DNA of 64,000 bases from Mactra quadrangularis (taxonomy: Eukaryota; Mollusca; Bivalvia; Venerida; Mactridae), in contig CM046301.1 in assembly GCA_025267735.1 (NCBI GenBank), forward strand, positions 62,763,872-62,827,871. The letters are read 5' to 3'. Below the pieces are notes generated by a model. That model was not told the origin of the DNA and made no database searches. It saw nothing but the letters and a program-made list of their open reading frames with translations. Below are positions 43,201-48,930 of the stretch, in pieces (position 1 is the stretch's first letter; each line of letters starts with the position of its first letter). A program made the position numbers and the translations under genes.

Positions 43201-46200
43201 TGTCTGCCCGATCGGGCAAGTTGAATTAAATACGCACGGAAATTACAAAATTCTCTTTTTTGATCCTCAATCTAAATCATTTGTGCGTCAATTTGACCCG
43301 CGTATATTTTGCCTTCAAGAGTCATAGTTGATTCAAGATCTCGGATTGACAACAAGTGGAGTGTATGTTACATCCGCCTAATTGATGTAATTGACCAATC
43401 AGCGATGCGCGCTACGCGGGGGTTGCAGTTTGTATATACGCTTCAAAAGCCGATAACAACTAACTCCTTTGTTTATCGATCACCCCTGTGTATTTTGTCA
43501 CCTACAAAGACCGATTGGCGTCCGCTCAAAAAATCAATAGTGCTACATGTCGGCCCGGTAAGATTGTTTACGTAATCAAACTGTAATTAACAAACATGTG
43601 ACAAACTGTGATATTGCATTGATTAAAGTAGTTTTGTATGCTTGCAGTTAAATTGATAATTGTATTTAATTATGAGCATGTTGTGACGCAGTTAAAATAG
43701 ACGTAATAGCCAGTTTGCAAATGTTTTTTTAAAGACAATTAAAGTTGACAACAATAATAAACTCTGATTAAATGATAATTATAATCGTTAAATTCCACGT
43801 CAAAATAATCGTAAAACAACAAATTATTTTACATTGAATTATTTTCTTTTCGTACTGTCATACATTTTCGCGACGGACGCTATCGCCAATAAAGTGAAAA
43901 ATCGTTCAAATTACGTTGTCATTAAAATATGTTTTATCATTTAGATTTTTAGATTTTCTTAATTTAGCAATAAGTAAGGGGGAAATTCCCTAAATTTTTC
44001 GATTTAAGAATAAACATCGGTTGGATATGTGAAAATTTTAAAATATTCGTTACATAATCTATCAGTTTAAATCGTGTTTTAGACTCTTAAAAAACAATAA
44101 ATATTATGTATTGCTACATGAAAAGCATGATTTAACAAAAGGTATGATATTTATAGCAGACTGTATTTTTAAAGAAAATATTTAAACAAAGAAAGGTCAA
44201 AATTTAGGACATTTTGAGCGTATTTTTAAAATGACCCTTTATGATTTTTATCTTTGTTGATGAACATATACCAGGAAGCAACATGCTAAACCAGAAGATA
44301 AATATTATAAATAAATATTTTTAGTTTACAATTTGATACAAAATCACTATGTTGTGTGAATTTTACAAAATTTAAGTTAAACAAAGGCATTGCCATACTG
44401 AATGTGATTTTATACCTGGGTCTGTTGGTCGAATGTGACAGAAACTATTACTTAAATGTTGTTTTACAAAATCTTATGCAGAAAATTTGATTTTGACCCC
44501 TGAAAATTTTGACTGAAGGGTCATTGACCCTTGAGTCAGAAAGTCTAGTGCAAGCCCTGTTATTGCCAAATTCCTACAAAGTATTGTGCCAAAGTCCATT
44601 TCGTACACGAAGTGGAGTCTTTATTGTTCAGTAACTATTTTTCTACAATGATAATATTGATTTTGTTTACTGTGAATGAACATTAATGTAATAAACAACA
44701 CATATATCGATAAAAATTTAAAAAATGTTTAACTTAGTTGGATTAATCGCCGAATTCCTACAAATTATCAAACAAAGAGTCTTTATTGTTTAAGAATGAA
44801 TTGTTCACACAGCTAAAGATGATTAAAAGCATAAATTAAAAAAAATATCCTTTATTTTCGGGCAAGTTGAAATGGATTCGGGCAAGTTGAAAATCCATTT
44901 TGTCTGCCCGAAGGGGCAAGTCCTAAAAAAAAGTTATCGTGAAGGCTGAGATTAACCTCAAATATCATAAGGTGAAAAAGAAGATCTAGGAATTTTGGTT
45001 TCTGTGGTAATATAGTCTGAACTACTCAAAAGTAGGACATGTGAGACATTGTACTGATGAAATGATGTGATAAAGCGTCTAACAATATCATTATTATATG
45101 TTGACATGAAAATGACAGTCGCCGGACCTTATAACCTTGTTGTATTCCTACTATGTCTGATTTCCGAGGTATATCTTCATAGATGATCGCCCAGGTCGTT
45201 CCGAATGCTAAAATAGGTGGTAAGAACATTGTTAAAACAGAGGTTCACTATGAAATAAAAAAAATACCTGACTATTTCAACTCTAGTAGAACATTCCATT
45301 TGTTTTTCTTTCCACATTGGTTCATCCCAATCCAGATCATAGAAAACAACAACCACAGCAGGCACTAAGGATAAATGTTTCTTCATCCAAGATGTCTTCA
45401 ATATTCCTTTAGGTATATACCATTCATAGGATTGCTTCTGTAAACATATATAACATTTGTTTATTCATATAACCAAAGAATAACCTTTGCAGAGAGTTTC
45501 AGAGCTAAGTGCAACTTTAAAAACTGGTAGAGAGAGAGAGATGTTTGTTAATTGCTTTTAGTATTTTTTTGGCCGTATTTTGGTTGCCTAAATTAATAGT
45601 TTAGATTTCCAATTGGACCAATAGTAGTCCACATCAGCTGGACACATGATTATTTCATAGACTTAGAAAGAGCTCTTGACATTAAATGTCATGGGCGGAT
45701 CCAGTGGGGGGGGGATTCAGGGGGGGGGTCCGGACCCCCCTAGAATTTGGAAAATGTACATGTCCATTAGTGTATTTCTTGCTTGTAAGTCATTTTTAAG
45801 TAGTATGAAGCAATTTTTCTCAGTGCTTAACATAGATTTAATGGTTATGTAGTTTTTATTATCAATATTTTGCATTTTTTCTGCAAAATGTGTATAATGT
45901 GGTTGTGGTTCAAGGTTCGGAACCCACCTAAAAAAAGTAGGACCCCCCTTAGAAAAGTTTGGACCCCCCCTAGAAAAAAATCCTGGATCCACCCCTGAAT
46001 GTTGTCCTATTATCCTTGACGATCAAAATTTGGGTTGGAGCATCTTGTTAATGCTAGAAAATATTTGGTTTGGGCAAGTAAAATATATAGCTGGTTGTCC
46101 AACTGGGCAATCTACTTCAAAAGTTAATGTCAAGCCCTGGAGAGCATTATTTCCAATATGTAAAGCAAGATAGACTATAGCCAGAACTCAAATATTTGGT

Positions 46201-46530
46201 TTTTTTCATGCAGTTTATAAAAACTTTTACTGTTGCAAAGAAAACATGTATACATAGAACAATATCATTTCATTAGAATACCACATAAATTTGAGTTCTG
46301 AATTAAGTCTATTGTAACATACTTACTTTATTAGTCCTACATTTCGGATATTCATGGTCACCAGGAACAACTTGAAACTGTAAAGGTACTCTATCAGGTC
46401 TACGATTATTATAGAATGAGTCCCATATGGACTTGTGAACAGCATTGTATGTAACATCAAGTCCAGTTAGTATAACAAGACCTGTAGGTCTACAGAGAAG
46501 CTCTTCTGGAAGATTACTTGCCCAAGACAT
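4242..46530 (-). CDS. TRAPPC11: TRAPPC11, trafficking protein particle complex subunit 11 (28 coding exons, complete)
   Basis: Subunit of the metazoan TRAPP III complex, acting in ER-to-Golgi transport and autophagy. Exons in transcript order: 46327-46530, 45268-45437, 42309-42494, 41521-41620, 40231-40304, 39121-39217, 38032-38165, 37056-37197, 36149-36239, 32726-32805, 31779-31857, 27857-27911, 26440-26585, 24798-24859, 23955-24078, 22755-22885, 21421-21579, 19905-20080, 18771-18896, 16549-16592, 14427-14578, 13313-13438, 11812-11919, 10266-10314, 9369-9474, 7638-7875, 5236-5403, 4242-4283. All junctions are GT/AG and phase-compatible. The total is 3369 nt, 1122 residues plus stop, against about 1133 in the human protein as I recall it. 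Recognition rests on family-specific strings: [19 protein letters not shown] near the N-terminus, [41 protein letters not shown] around residues 325-345, [10 protein letters not shown] near 390, [11 protein letters not shown] near 480, and [11 protein letters not shown] near 1045. The foie-gras domain should span roughly residues 255-515 and the C-terminal gryzun-like region the last third. No frameshift or internal stop was seen. The exons were joined by eye without transcript data, so single boundaries could be off by a few bases. Confidence 0.95.
4342..4618 (-). mobile_element. tRNA-derived SINE S1, minus-strand copy
   Basis: Reverse-complement copy of the S1 SINE, with both the tRNA-like head (GCGCAGTTGGTAGTGCACTG) and the conserved body. 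It lies in TRAPPC11's last intron, about 60 bp upstream of the terminal exon. Confidence 0.85.
4639..5150. mobile_element. possible Helentron-like element end
   Basis: It begins AACAAGAGGGTCCTGAGAAC with an imperfect hairpin (GGGTCCT...ACCCTGGAT) like the terminal hairpins of the other Helentron-like families here. No matching opposite end was identified, so the extent is approximate. Confidence 0.4.
5468..5612. mobile_element. short foldback MITE, family E
   Basis: Ends TAAGCATATCGCTACATAGG and a complementary GTAGCAATAGGCTTAGGCAA, around a core with inverted GGTACCCT / AGGGTACC. Related copies: 32527-32665, 42532-42672, 55311-55431, 58258-58405, and a larger one at 17405-17850. Confidence 0.6.
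5661..6152 (-). mobile_element. Helentron-like element (HINE), GCCCG family, two-unit core
   Basis: Starts AACAAGAGCACCGCTAGGCG (hairpin GCACCGC/GCGGAGC), then ATATGCCCGAAAG, and ends with the complement CTTTCGGGCATAT. The core is two tandem units of about 125 bp, each with TGACCTTGACCTTTGACC, and then a gacgga-rich stretch. The architecture matches the larger element at 28640-31592. Confidence 0.7.
7114..7252. mobile_element. near-perfect foldback element
   Basis: Arms of about 43 bp are almost exact reverse complements (AACACATGGCAGTGAGGGTG ... CACCCTCACTGCCATGTGTT). They flank a 50-bp centre that is itself partly palindromic. It lies between TRAPPC11 exons 26 and 27. Confidence 0.8.
7367..7590. 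repeat. two tandem 112-bp units
   Basis: Units 7367-7478 and 7479-7590 both start GGGAAGTAACTTGTAAATCA and end CTCCGGTATAGGGCT. They differ at only a few positions, indicating a recent local duplication. Confidence 0.9.
8315..8519. mobile_element. MITE family C, copy 1
   Basis: About 205 bp with ends AATAGACCCAATTCGGAACT and ATTTTGGTAATAGTCTATT. Other copies are at 21624-21831 and 46170-46313. Confidence 0.65.
8523..8829. mobile_element. MITE family D, copy 1 (long terminal inverted repeats)
   Basis: Starts TAGCCTGTTCAATTACC and ends TTAATTGAACAGGCTA. Inverted GGAACTCCTCGGCCAT / ATGGCCGAGGAGTTCC lies inside each end. A second copy at 60535-60836 sits in the last DTD2 intron. Confidence 0.85.
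9369..9474 (-). CDS. TRAPPC11: TRAPPC11 exon 25 (cryptic in simple ORF calls)
   Basis: This exon is not flanked by a long open frame and was found by filling the gap between exons 24 and 26. After ctgcag| it reads TA TGT TTA AAG AAG AGT GAA TGT, completing a G|TA valine codon. It encodes [14 protein letters not shown] and ends in VLHWKR at AAG AG|GTATGT. The Cys-rich ECFCL string and terminal WKR match the corresponding segment of vertebrate TRAPPC11. Confidence 0.85.
9509..9740 (-). mobile_element. tRNA-derived SINE S1, 5'-truncated copy
   Basis: Minus-strand copy retaining the body and the B-box-like half but losing the A-box half of the tRNA head. It lies upstream of TRAPPC11 exon 25. Confidence 0.75.
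10389..10729. mobile_element. Helentron-like element family G, copy 1
   Basis: The end hairpin AATGTGGAAACCACATT is followed by a GCTGGATTTA subterminal repeat. The far end has the complementary AAAAATCTGGC. The middle carries the conserved GTATGAAGTTTCATAAAGAT. Copies: 24118-24430, 27511-27822, and 51085-51382 (inverted). Confidence 0.8.
10907..11354. mobile_element. foldback transposon with GC-rich ends
   Basis: Left end GGGCCGACTTGATTTGCCCG, right end CGGGCAAATCAAGTCGGCCC, an exact inverted repeat of about 23 bp. The subterminal parts are unusually GC-rich (AGCCGATAGCCGATCGGCT) against the AT-rich surroundings. Confidence 0.85.
11950..12289. mobile_element. MITE family F, copy 1
   Basis: About 340 bp, ends ACAGTCCCATAAACATAAAA and TTTTATGAGACTGAGGCATT. 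An inverted second copy is at 20317-20672 with ends TAATGCCTCAGTCCCATAAA and GGGACTGTAGCATTA. The interior is relatively GC-rich, giving short spurious open frames. Confidence 0.7.
12964..13287. mobile_element. foldback element with internal short tandem repeats
   Basis: Ends TATGGAACGCCATTCTGC and GCAGAATGGCTTTCCATA. Inside, the motif ATTAGCAAATGTCATTT plus (A/C)GCAAATTGCA recurs at least three times on one side, with a complementary copy near the other end. It is just upstream of the TRAPPC11 exon 22 donor side. Confidence 0.75.
13607..13862. mobile_element. MITE family A, copy 2
   Basis: Inverted copy of 2573-2834 with the same ends (GTGCATAAATATTGACCC / GGGTCAATATTTATGCAC). It lies in the TRAPPC11 intron between exons 21 and 22. 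Confidence 0.8.
14140..14312. repeat. AAT/ATA-type microsatellite, imperfect
   Basis: A long run of AAT and AAC trinucleotides with few interruptions. The apparent plus-strand open frame rich in Asn is an artefact of this repeat. Confidence 0.9.
14754..15106. mobile_element. foldback element
   Basis: Inverted ends of about 38 bp: GACGTTTCGGCATTTTGCCT at the left and AGGCAAAATGCCGAAACATC at the right, bounded by TTCTCCATTT / AAATGGAGAA. Confidence 0.75.
16049..16347. repeat. 23-bp minisatellite, 13 copies
   Basis: The unit is GAAGTCTAACCAGTA(C/A)CAACTT(A/G). I count 13 units with no length variation. They vary at two positions only, base 16 (C/A) and base 23 (A/G). A related (g)gttagac stretch occurs about 170 bp upstream. 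It lies in the TRAPPC11 intron 3' of exon 20. Confidence 0.95.
16705..17010. mobile_element. Helentron-like element, ACCCC family, copy 1
   Basis: Starts GTGATAAAATACCCCGG and ends in a hairpin ATACCCCCTAAAATTATTTT followed by GGGGGTAT. Copy 2 (36308-36580) shares GATAAAATACCCC, AAAGGGCAATAACTCTGCAA and ATATGCACATGCCTG. Confidence 0.65.
17405..17850. mobile_element. larger family E foldback
   Basis: Ends GTTGCCTAAGCATGTCGC and CGTTAGGCAACAGGC, with inner CGCTACGTAGCGAAA / CGATACGTAGCGAAA. The centre is unlike the short family E copies. Confidence 0.55.
18053..18127. repeat. 37-bp tandem duplication
   Basis: TTGGTAGGAACCCCTGTGAT plus TTTAGCTGGGGATTCCA occurs twice back to back. Confidence 0.85.
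18952..19541. mobile_element. hAT-like nonautonomous element H1, copy 1
   Basis: Ends AAGGCTCTCACGATTAAC and TGTATCGCGACAGCCCTA. Inner palindromes include ACCGGTATATTACAATACG and GCGTATTGCAATATACG. Copies: 38477-39027, 39640-40218, 55571-56114. Confidence 0.75.
20317..20672. mobile_element. MITE family F, copy 2
   Basis: Inverted copy of 11950-12289, recognisable by CGTACGGAGCTGTAGCTGGA and the shared ends. It lies between TRAPPC11 exons 17 and 18. Confidence 0.7.
20733..21128. mobile_element. MITE family B, copy 1
   Basis: Ends TATAGTCCAACAGAATTAAC and GTTAATTCTATTGTACTATA, with inner CTGAGCTTGACC. Copies: 24994-25393 and 60841-61239. Confidence 0.8.
21624..21831. mobile_element. MITE family C, copy 2
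   Basis: Ends AATAGACTTAATCCGGAATT and AATTCCGGATATAGTCTATT. It lies about 45 bp upstream of the TRAPPC11 exon 17 acceptor. Confidence 0.7.
22291..22727. mobile_element. hAT-like element H2, copy 1
   Basis: Left AAGGGCTGCTGCGAGTATC, right TTGACGATCCACAGCCCT. A second, better bounded copy is at 35044-35482. Confidence 0.75.
22921..23190 (-). mobile_element. tRNA-derived SINE S1, diverged copy
   Basis: Carries the CTTGTCTATAACCAGTACTC body and a degraded tRNA-like head. It lies directly upstream of TRAPPC11 exon 16. Confidence 0.75.
23467..23815. repeat. dispersed repeat, copy 1 (inverted copy at 37240-37605)
   Basis: Shares with the second copy, in reverse complement, TAGGTCCAATTAG, TTTATCAGGGAAAGATAACT and a long middle around TGTCAATTTGCC. 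Short plus-strand open frames here are incidental. Confidence 0.7.
24118..24430. mobile_element. Helentron-like element family G, copy 2
   Basis: Begins AACAAGAAATGTAATGTGG with hairpin AATGTGGAAACCACATT and ends AAATCTGGCTAAAAATC. Its hairpin end is about 40 bp from the TRAPPC11 exon 15 acceptor. Confidence 0.8.
24922..25545. repeat. about 75-bp tandem units interrupted by a MITE
   Basis: Units with the sequence GGCAACCTAGTT or GGTGACCTAGTT, then a C-rich run, then (A/C)AAGCATGGCCT. One is left of the MITE at 24994-25393 and two are right of it. A run of about 14 C lies at 25424-25438. Confidence 0.6.
24994..25393. mobile_element. MITE family B, copy 2, inserted in a local tandem repeat
   Basis: Left TATAGTCCCACAGAATTAAC, right AAGCTCAGGGTAATATTTTC. 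It is flanked by related units of the 24922-25545 tandem repeat. Confidence 0.75.
25639..26349. mobile_element. hAT-like element H3 with 8-bp target-site duplication
   Basis: Left TAGGGATGTACCAGCATCAG, right TAATGGTATCCATCCCTA. ATCATGAC flanks both sides (25631-25638, 26350-26357). Its interior (25715-25930) has a relative at about 6690-6890. Confidence 0.85.
26880..26965 (+). mobile_element. tRNA-like SINE head
   Basis: GCCTGGCTAGCTCAGTGGGT resembles a tRNA D-arm and A box; GTAGGTTAAATTCTTGGCAG resembles a degraded B box. A related stretch is at 850-925. It does not fold as a clean tRNA, so a SINE fragment is likelier than a gene. Confidence 0.5.
27215..27402 (-). mobile_element. tRNA-derived SINE, second head type
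   Basis: On minus, GGCCGTGGTGTAGTGGTTAG and GTGGGTTCTAAACCCGG give the A- and B-box parts of a tRNA-like head. The body is similar to the S1 SINE (CAGTACTAACTTACCCT on plus). Confidence 0.7.
27511..27822. mobile_element. Helentron-like element family G, copy 3
   Basis: Begins AACAAGAAATATAATGTGG and ends AAAATCCAGCTAAAAAG. It lies about 35 bp downstream of the TRAPPC11 exon 12 donor. Confidence 0.75.
28640..31592 (-). mobile_element. large Helentron-like element with tandem core (about 3 kb)
   Basis: Bounded by AACAAGAGCTCCGCTGGGCG (hairpin GCTCCGC/GCGGGGC) plus ATTATACGCCCGTGTG at the left and AAACGGGCGTATAAAAATAA at the right, inverted at GGGCGTATA. The core is about 15 units of roughly 145 bp, each with a variant of TGACCTTGACCTTTGACC and ACATAAAATTTGGTGAACCT. 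A 95-bp spacer starting CATTGTTTGCCATTTTGACT recurs near 29301, 29944 and 30586, giving a higher-order period of about 643 bp. Many overlapping minus-strand open frames here are repeat artefacts. It fills most of the TRAPPC11 intron between exons 11 and 12. Confidence 0.8.
32527..32665. mobile_element. short foldback MITE, family E
   Basis: Ends GGCCAGTTTCCTAAAGCTAT and AATAAGCTAGGGAAACTGGCC, with GGTACC near the centre. Confidence 0.7.
32819..33875 (-). mobile_element. Helentron-like element, GTCGAGC family, copy 1
   Basis: Starts AACAAGAGCTGTCAGAGGAG with hairpin GCTGTC/GACAGC, then GCATGCTCGAC. It ends ACTTCGTAAAGTCGAGCTAA, inverted at GCTCGAC/GTCGAGC. The core has about five units of roughly 155 bp with TTATGAACCTTGTCACATGA. 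A GGACGC run sits at 33804-33830. Confidence 0.8.
34704..34722. repeat. poly-G run
   Basis: A run of about 19 G in an otherwise AT-rich intron. Runs of this kind are prone to length error. Confidence 0.9.
35044..35482. mobile_element. hAT-like element H2, copy 2, with 8-bp target-site duplication
   Basis: Left TAGGGCTGCTGCGAGTATCG, right CAACGATCCACAGCCCTA. CCATGGAT flanks both sides (35036-35043, 35483-35490). It lies in the TRAPPC11 intron between exons 9 and 10. Confidence 0.85.
36308..36580. mobile_element. Helentron-like element, ACCCC family, copy 2
   Basis: Shares the start and interior of 16705-17010 and ends GTTTTGGGGGGGTATAATAG. It lies in the TRAPPC11 intron between exons 8 and 9. 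Confidence 0.6.
37056..37197 (-). CDS. TRAPPC11: TRAPPC11 exon 8 (acceptor decided by homology)
   Basis: The acceptor could be read as ttcag|GTATTT, but that breaks the frame. Using the upstream AG (ctatag|ATTTCAG) completes the codon CA|A from exon 7 and gives [17 protein letters not shown], which matches the conserved family sequence. The donor TGTAAG|GTCAGT leaves phase 0 and joins exon 9 at [13 protein letters not shown]. The neighbouring GTAAGG just upstream is a stronger-looking donor but would shift the frame. Confidence 0.8.
37240..37605. repeat. dispersed repeat, copy 2
   Basis: Reverse-complement relative of 23467-23815, starting right at the TRAPPC11 exon 8 acceptor side. Confidence 0.7.
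38477..39027. mobile_element. hAT-like nonautonomous element H1, copy 2 (left end decayed)
   Basis: Shares ATATTGCAATACGCAAGCAC and ATACCGGTATATTGTAACAG with the family; the outermost left TAGGGCTG is missing. Confidence 0.7.
39640..40218. mobile_element. hAT-like nonautonomous element H1, copy 3
   Basis: Left AAGGCTGTCACGATATCCC, right TATTGTGACAGCCCTAA. It ends about 12 bp from the TRAPPC11 exon 5 donor. Confidence 0.75.
40813..41383 (-). mobile_element. Helentron-like element, GTCGAGC family, copy 2
   Basis: Same ends as 32819-33875 (AACAAGAGCTGTCAGAGGAG ... TTCGTAAAGTCGAGCTGA) with only about three core units. It sits upstream of TRAPPC11 exon 5. Confidence 0.8.
41760..42090 (+). mobile_element. 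non-LTR retrotransposon 3' end remnant
   Basis: Translation gives [16 protein letters not shown], then [20 protein letters not shown] and RERDTWRSV before a stop. This is the GHVER...GRPxxTW type terminus of LINE polymerases. It is followed by a short GAT/ATG repeat at 42074-42091. Confidence 0.75.
42532..42672. mobile_element. short foldback MITE, family E
   Basis: Ends CACGTTCCGCAAGGCGATTG and GGGATTTCCTTGCGGAACGT. Inner CTAGCGCTTCGTCC / GGACGAAGCGCTA pair. It lies about 40 bp upstream of TRAPPC11 exon 3. Confidence 0.7.
42684..42878 (+). mobile_element. LINE polymerase C-terminal remnant
   Basis: The open frame includes [20 protein letters not shown] and [17 protein letters not shown], resembling the C-terminus of LINE polymerases (GRPRKSWxDCVxxDL). 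It is a fragment with no upstream frame. Confidence 0.6.
43137..44929. mobile_element. 1.8-kb element bounded by TTGCCCG repeats
   Basis: The left end has CTTGCCCGAAGCCCGGGACA, GCGGGCAAGTT and GATCGGGCAAGTTG. The right end has TCGGGCAAGTTGAAATGG, TTCGGGCAAGTTGAAAATCC and CTGCCCGAAGGGGCAAGT. The interior is AT-rich with no convincing long open frame. The type is unclear. Confidence 0.55.
45688..46004. mobile_element. nonautonomous element with GGATCCA-G/C-rich ends
   Basis: Left GGGCGGATCCAGTGGGGGGG, right AAATCCTGGATCCACCCCTG, with inner G and C runs pairing. No target-site duplication could be fixed. Confidence 0.65.
46170..46313. mobile_element. MITE family C, copy 3
   Basis: Ends ATAGACTATAGCCAGAACTC and GAGTTCTGAATTAAGTCTAT. 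It lies about 14 bp downstream of the TRAPPC11 exon 1 donor. Confidence 0.65.
46327..46530 (-). CDS. TRAPPC11: TRAPPC11 coding exon 1 and start codon
   Basis: The exon encodes 68 residues beginning [15 protein letters not shown]. The start chosen is the ATG at 46528-46530, the first in-frame ATG; the open frame extends two codons further but only through ATA and GTG. A cag acceptor-like sequence (AG at 46556-46557 on the minus strand) lies about 25 bp upstream of the ATG. An upstream noncoding exon is therefore likely, possibly near the RWDD4 promoter. The donor is AAT AAA|GTAAGT, leaving phase 0. Confidence 0.85.
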
Positions 46531-47245
46531 TATCACACAATTATTCCATCAATATCTGCAATGTAGAGAATGATATGAAATAAATGAATATACTAAACAA
46601 CTAGCTTGAAAATTGTAAGTTTAAGTTAAACTTAAAGCAAAGGTCATCATCAATGTAAGTCTATTTAGGCAATGAAACAGACAATACCACTGCAAAACTC
46701 AGTTTTTTGCCCTAAAGAGGAATGCACTTTCCTCCATGTTTCTGAATGTTGGTTTCAAGTTGCTGGGCAGTATTCAAGATAAGGGTGAACCAAGGAGAAA
46801 TAAGCAGTAGACTTAGAGTTTGTAGAGGCAGGTATCAAGTTCCTTTTCAGAAATCTTAATATGCTGTAGGACTGTTCGGTGATTCTTAGAATATGTTTGT
46901 CCCTGGATAAATTGGACTAAATGTCAACACATAGGTCCTAATATGATAGGTACTCGGCAGACTTTACTGGATGAGATTGAAAACTTTCATTTGGGAATTG
47001 TACAAAACTGGAGGTCTGGATTTGGAATCAAGAAGATAGTTGCATTTTGTGGATGAAACTCCAAACCCCAGTGACATTCCCATTCTGACAAGGAGATGAG
47101 GTATTACTGGATTGGGTGTTGGTCAGCTCTAGCTGATTGTATATATGTTGGTGAGATAGTAAAAAATGGCATTATCTGCAAAGAGTCAGTCTTAGATATA
47201 GGAAGATCATTAATGAAAATAGGGAAAACAAGTAAATCTGTGAGC

Positions 47246-47490
47246 TAATGCTCACTAGTGATACCCCCGCAAATATCTAAAAATATGCGACAAACAGGAA
47301 GTAGATGAGCAAGGAGCATGAAATCGCTTTACACCACATGGGACTATGGGATGAAGCAATATGCAAAGTATTAGGCTGCTGCATGTTATAGTTGCTGAGA
47401 AAACTGCGACGGAAATTTTGTAACGGACGGACGGACGCACGGACAAGGGTAAAACAGTATACCCCCCTCTTCTTCGAAGCGGGGGTATAA
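47246..47490. mobile_element. Helentron-like element inserted in the LINE
   Basis: Begins TAGTGATACCCCCGCAAAT and ends in hairpin ATACCCCCCTCTTCTTCGAA then GCGGGGGTAT, giving the subterminal inversion CCCCCGC/GCGGGGG. A GGACGG run precedes the hairpin. Confidence 0.7.
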
Positions 47491-47955
47491 TAATAGGGTA
47501 ATGAACAGAACCCTGAGGTACACCACTGATGACTGGGACCTTTAAAGACGTTTTACCTTCTACTAGCACTTGTTTACAGCAATCAGAAAAAAGACATGAT
47601 TCTATGATGAGTGTTACCAGGAATACCGTTGTAATGAACTTTAGAGAGAAGATATTGATGAGGAACTTGTTTGAAGATTATTGAAAGTTCAAGAACAATC
47701 ATGTCTGTCTGTCTGTATGCCTTTGTCATTAAGGAGAAAGCTCACATATAAAGGATAGGATCTGAATGACACAGCTGTGTCTGGACTATGTTGACTATCA
47801 GTAAGGGCATTGTTAGATTCGAAATGTTTCATGGTATTGTGCCCAACACAATGTTCATGCAGCTTAAAAGAAATACTAGAGAGTGAAATAGGCCAGCAGT
47901 TAGCTGGGTCATGTCTAGAACCTGTGTGTCAGAAATGACTGGCACCAATCTTTAG

Positions 47956-48339
47956 CAGGGCTTTTTCAGCCTATCTCACGGGGCCGAATATGGGCCCCAT
48001 TCCCAATGCCAAATAATGACAATTTTTCCCAATTTCAAGAAAAAATTTCCCAATTTTGATAAATTATTGCCTTTGAACAGGATGTCTTTTGCCTTTACAA
48101 AAGAAACCACAAGATTTCATGTAAAAATAATAAATTTGCATTGAATGCCTCACTGAACTATCAGAACATACTCTATAAGAGCACTGCAACACTTTCAGAG
48201 ACACCAAAGGAAAACAAAAATTAATGATGAAAATTCCCAATTGGGTTGATTTCTCAATATTTTTTTCCCAAATCGAACTATCTACAGCGTTAAAATTTTA
48301 AAATTCCCAATTTTCCCAAAACCCCCTGAAAAAGCCCTG
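47956..48339. mobile_element. nonautonomous element inserted in the LINE
   Basis: Ends CAGGGCTTTTTCAG and CTGAAAAAGCCCTG, exactly inverted, flanked by TTTAG on both sides. The interior repeats TTCCCAATTT-type motifs. Confidence 0.8.
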
Positions 48340-48439
48340 TTTAGGGATACAGCCTTCTTCAAGAGATATGTTGAATATATGGCATTGTATTATGGCAAAA
48401 CAAACAAAGCAAAACAGTTTTGTTCATACATCATAACTT

Positions 48440-48930
48440 TATGGAAAGACAAGATAAAGAAGTTCTATTAAGTTTGTTGATGTATTGCAGGTCAATGGGC
48501 CTATAGTTGTAAAAGTTATAAAGTAAATTGGGAGAATAAAAACCATATGCCCTGACTGGGAATCCAACCTGGTTCTCCCGGATGATAGGTGAGACACTCA
48601 ATCGCGTCCCTAAAGGGTTCACCCAACAGCAAGGCTGTTGGAAGTGATTATATAGTCACCTACGATCACCACACTCTTCCCCTCTTTACTTTCCAGAGAG
48701 CTGGTCTGGCTCCTCAGCAAACAAATCGTCCATGCAGAGGCCTTGCATGAGTTTGTCAAAAACTTTTGACACCATTTAAGTAAATTGGGAGAATAAAAAC
48801 CATATGCCCTTACTAGGAATCAAACCTGGTTCTCCCAGGTGGTAGGCGAGACACTCAACCGTGTCGCTAAAGGGTTAACCCAACAGCTAGGCTGTTGGAA
48901 GTGACTATATAGTCACCTACGATCACCACA
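48440..48930 (-). repeat. two copies of a tRNA-like repeat
   Basis: ATATGCCCT(G/T)ACT.GGAATC then CCTGGTTCTCCC, GAGACACTCAA and AGGCTGTTGGAAGTGA occur at 48540-48675 and again at 48800-48930. The minus-strand GGGAGAACCAGG and GATTCC stretches look like a degraded tRNA-derived head. Confidence 0.55.

Larger units (their letters stand above)
46730..48370 (-). mobile_element. decayed non-LTR retrotransposon (LINE) with two later insertions
   Basis: Reading the minus strand from high to low coordinates gives ISLEEGCIPK, DWCQSF, DPANCWPISLSS, VPVISGVPQGSV, then FPIFINDLPIS, KCNYLLDSKSRPPVLYN, LRFLKRNLIPAS and AYFSLVHPYLEYCPA. These are reverse-transcriptase and C-terminal blocks in the expected order. 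Stops and frameshifts interrupt them. A hAT-like element (47956-48339) splits the IPK|DW region and a Helentron-like element (about 47246-47490) splits GSV from the FINDLP block. Confidence 0.85.

Noticed and set aside
46531..46536. Upstream GTG/ATA extension of TRAPPC11
   Set aside because: GTG is not a plausible eukaryotic start; the ATG at 46528-46530 aligns with the family N-terminus and a splice acceptor lies just upstream.
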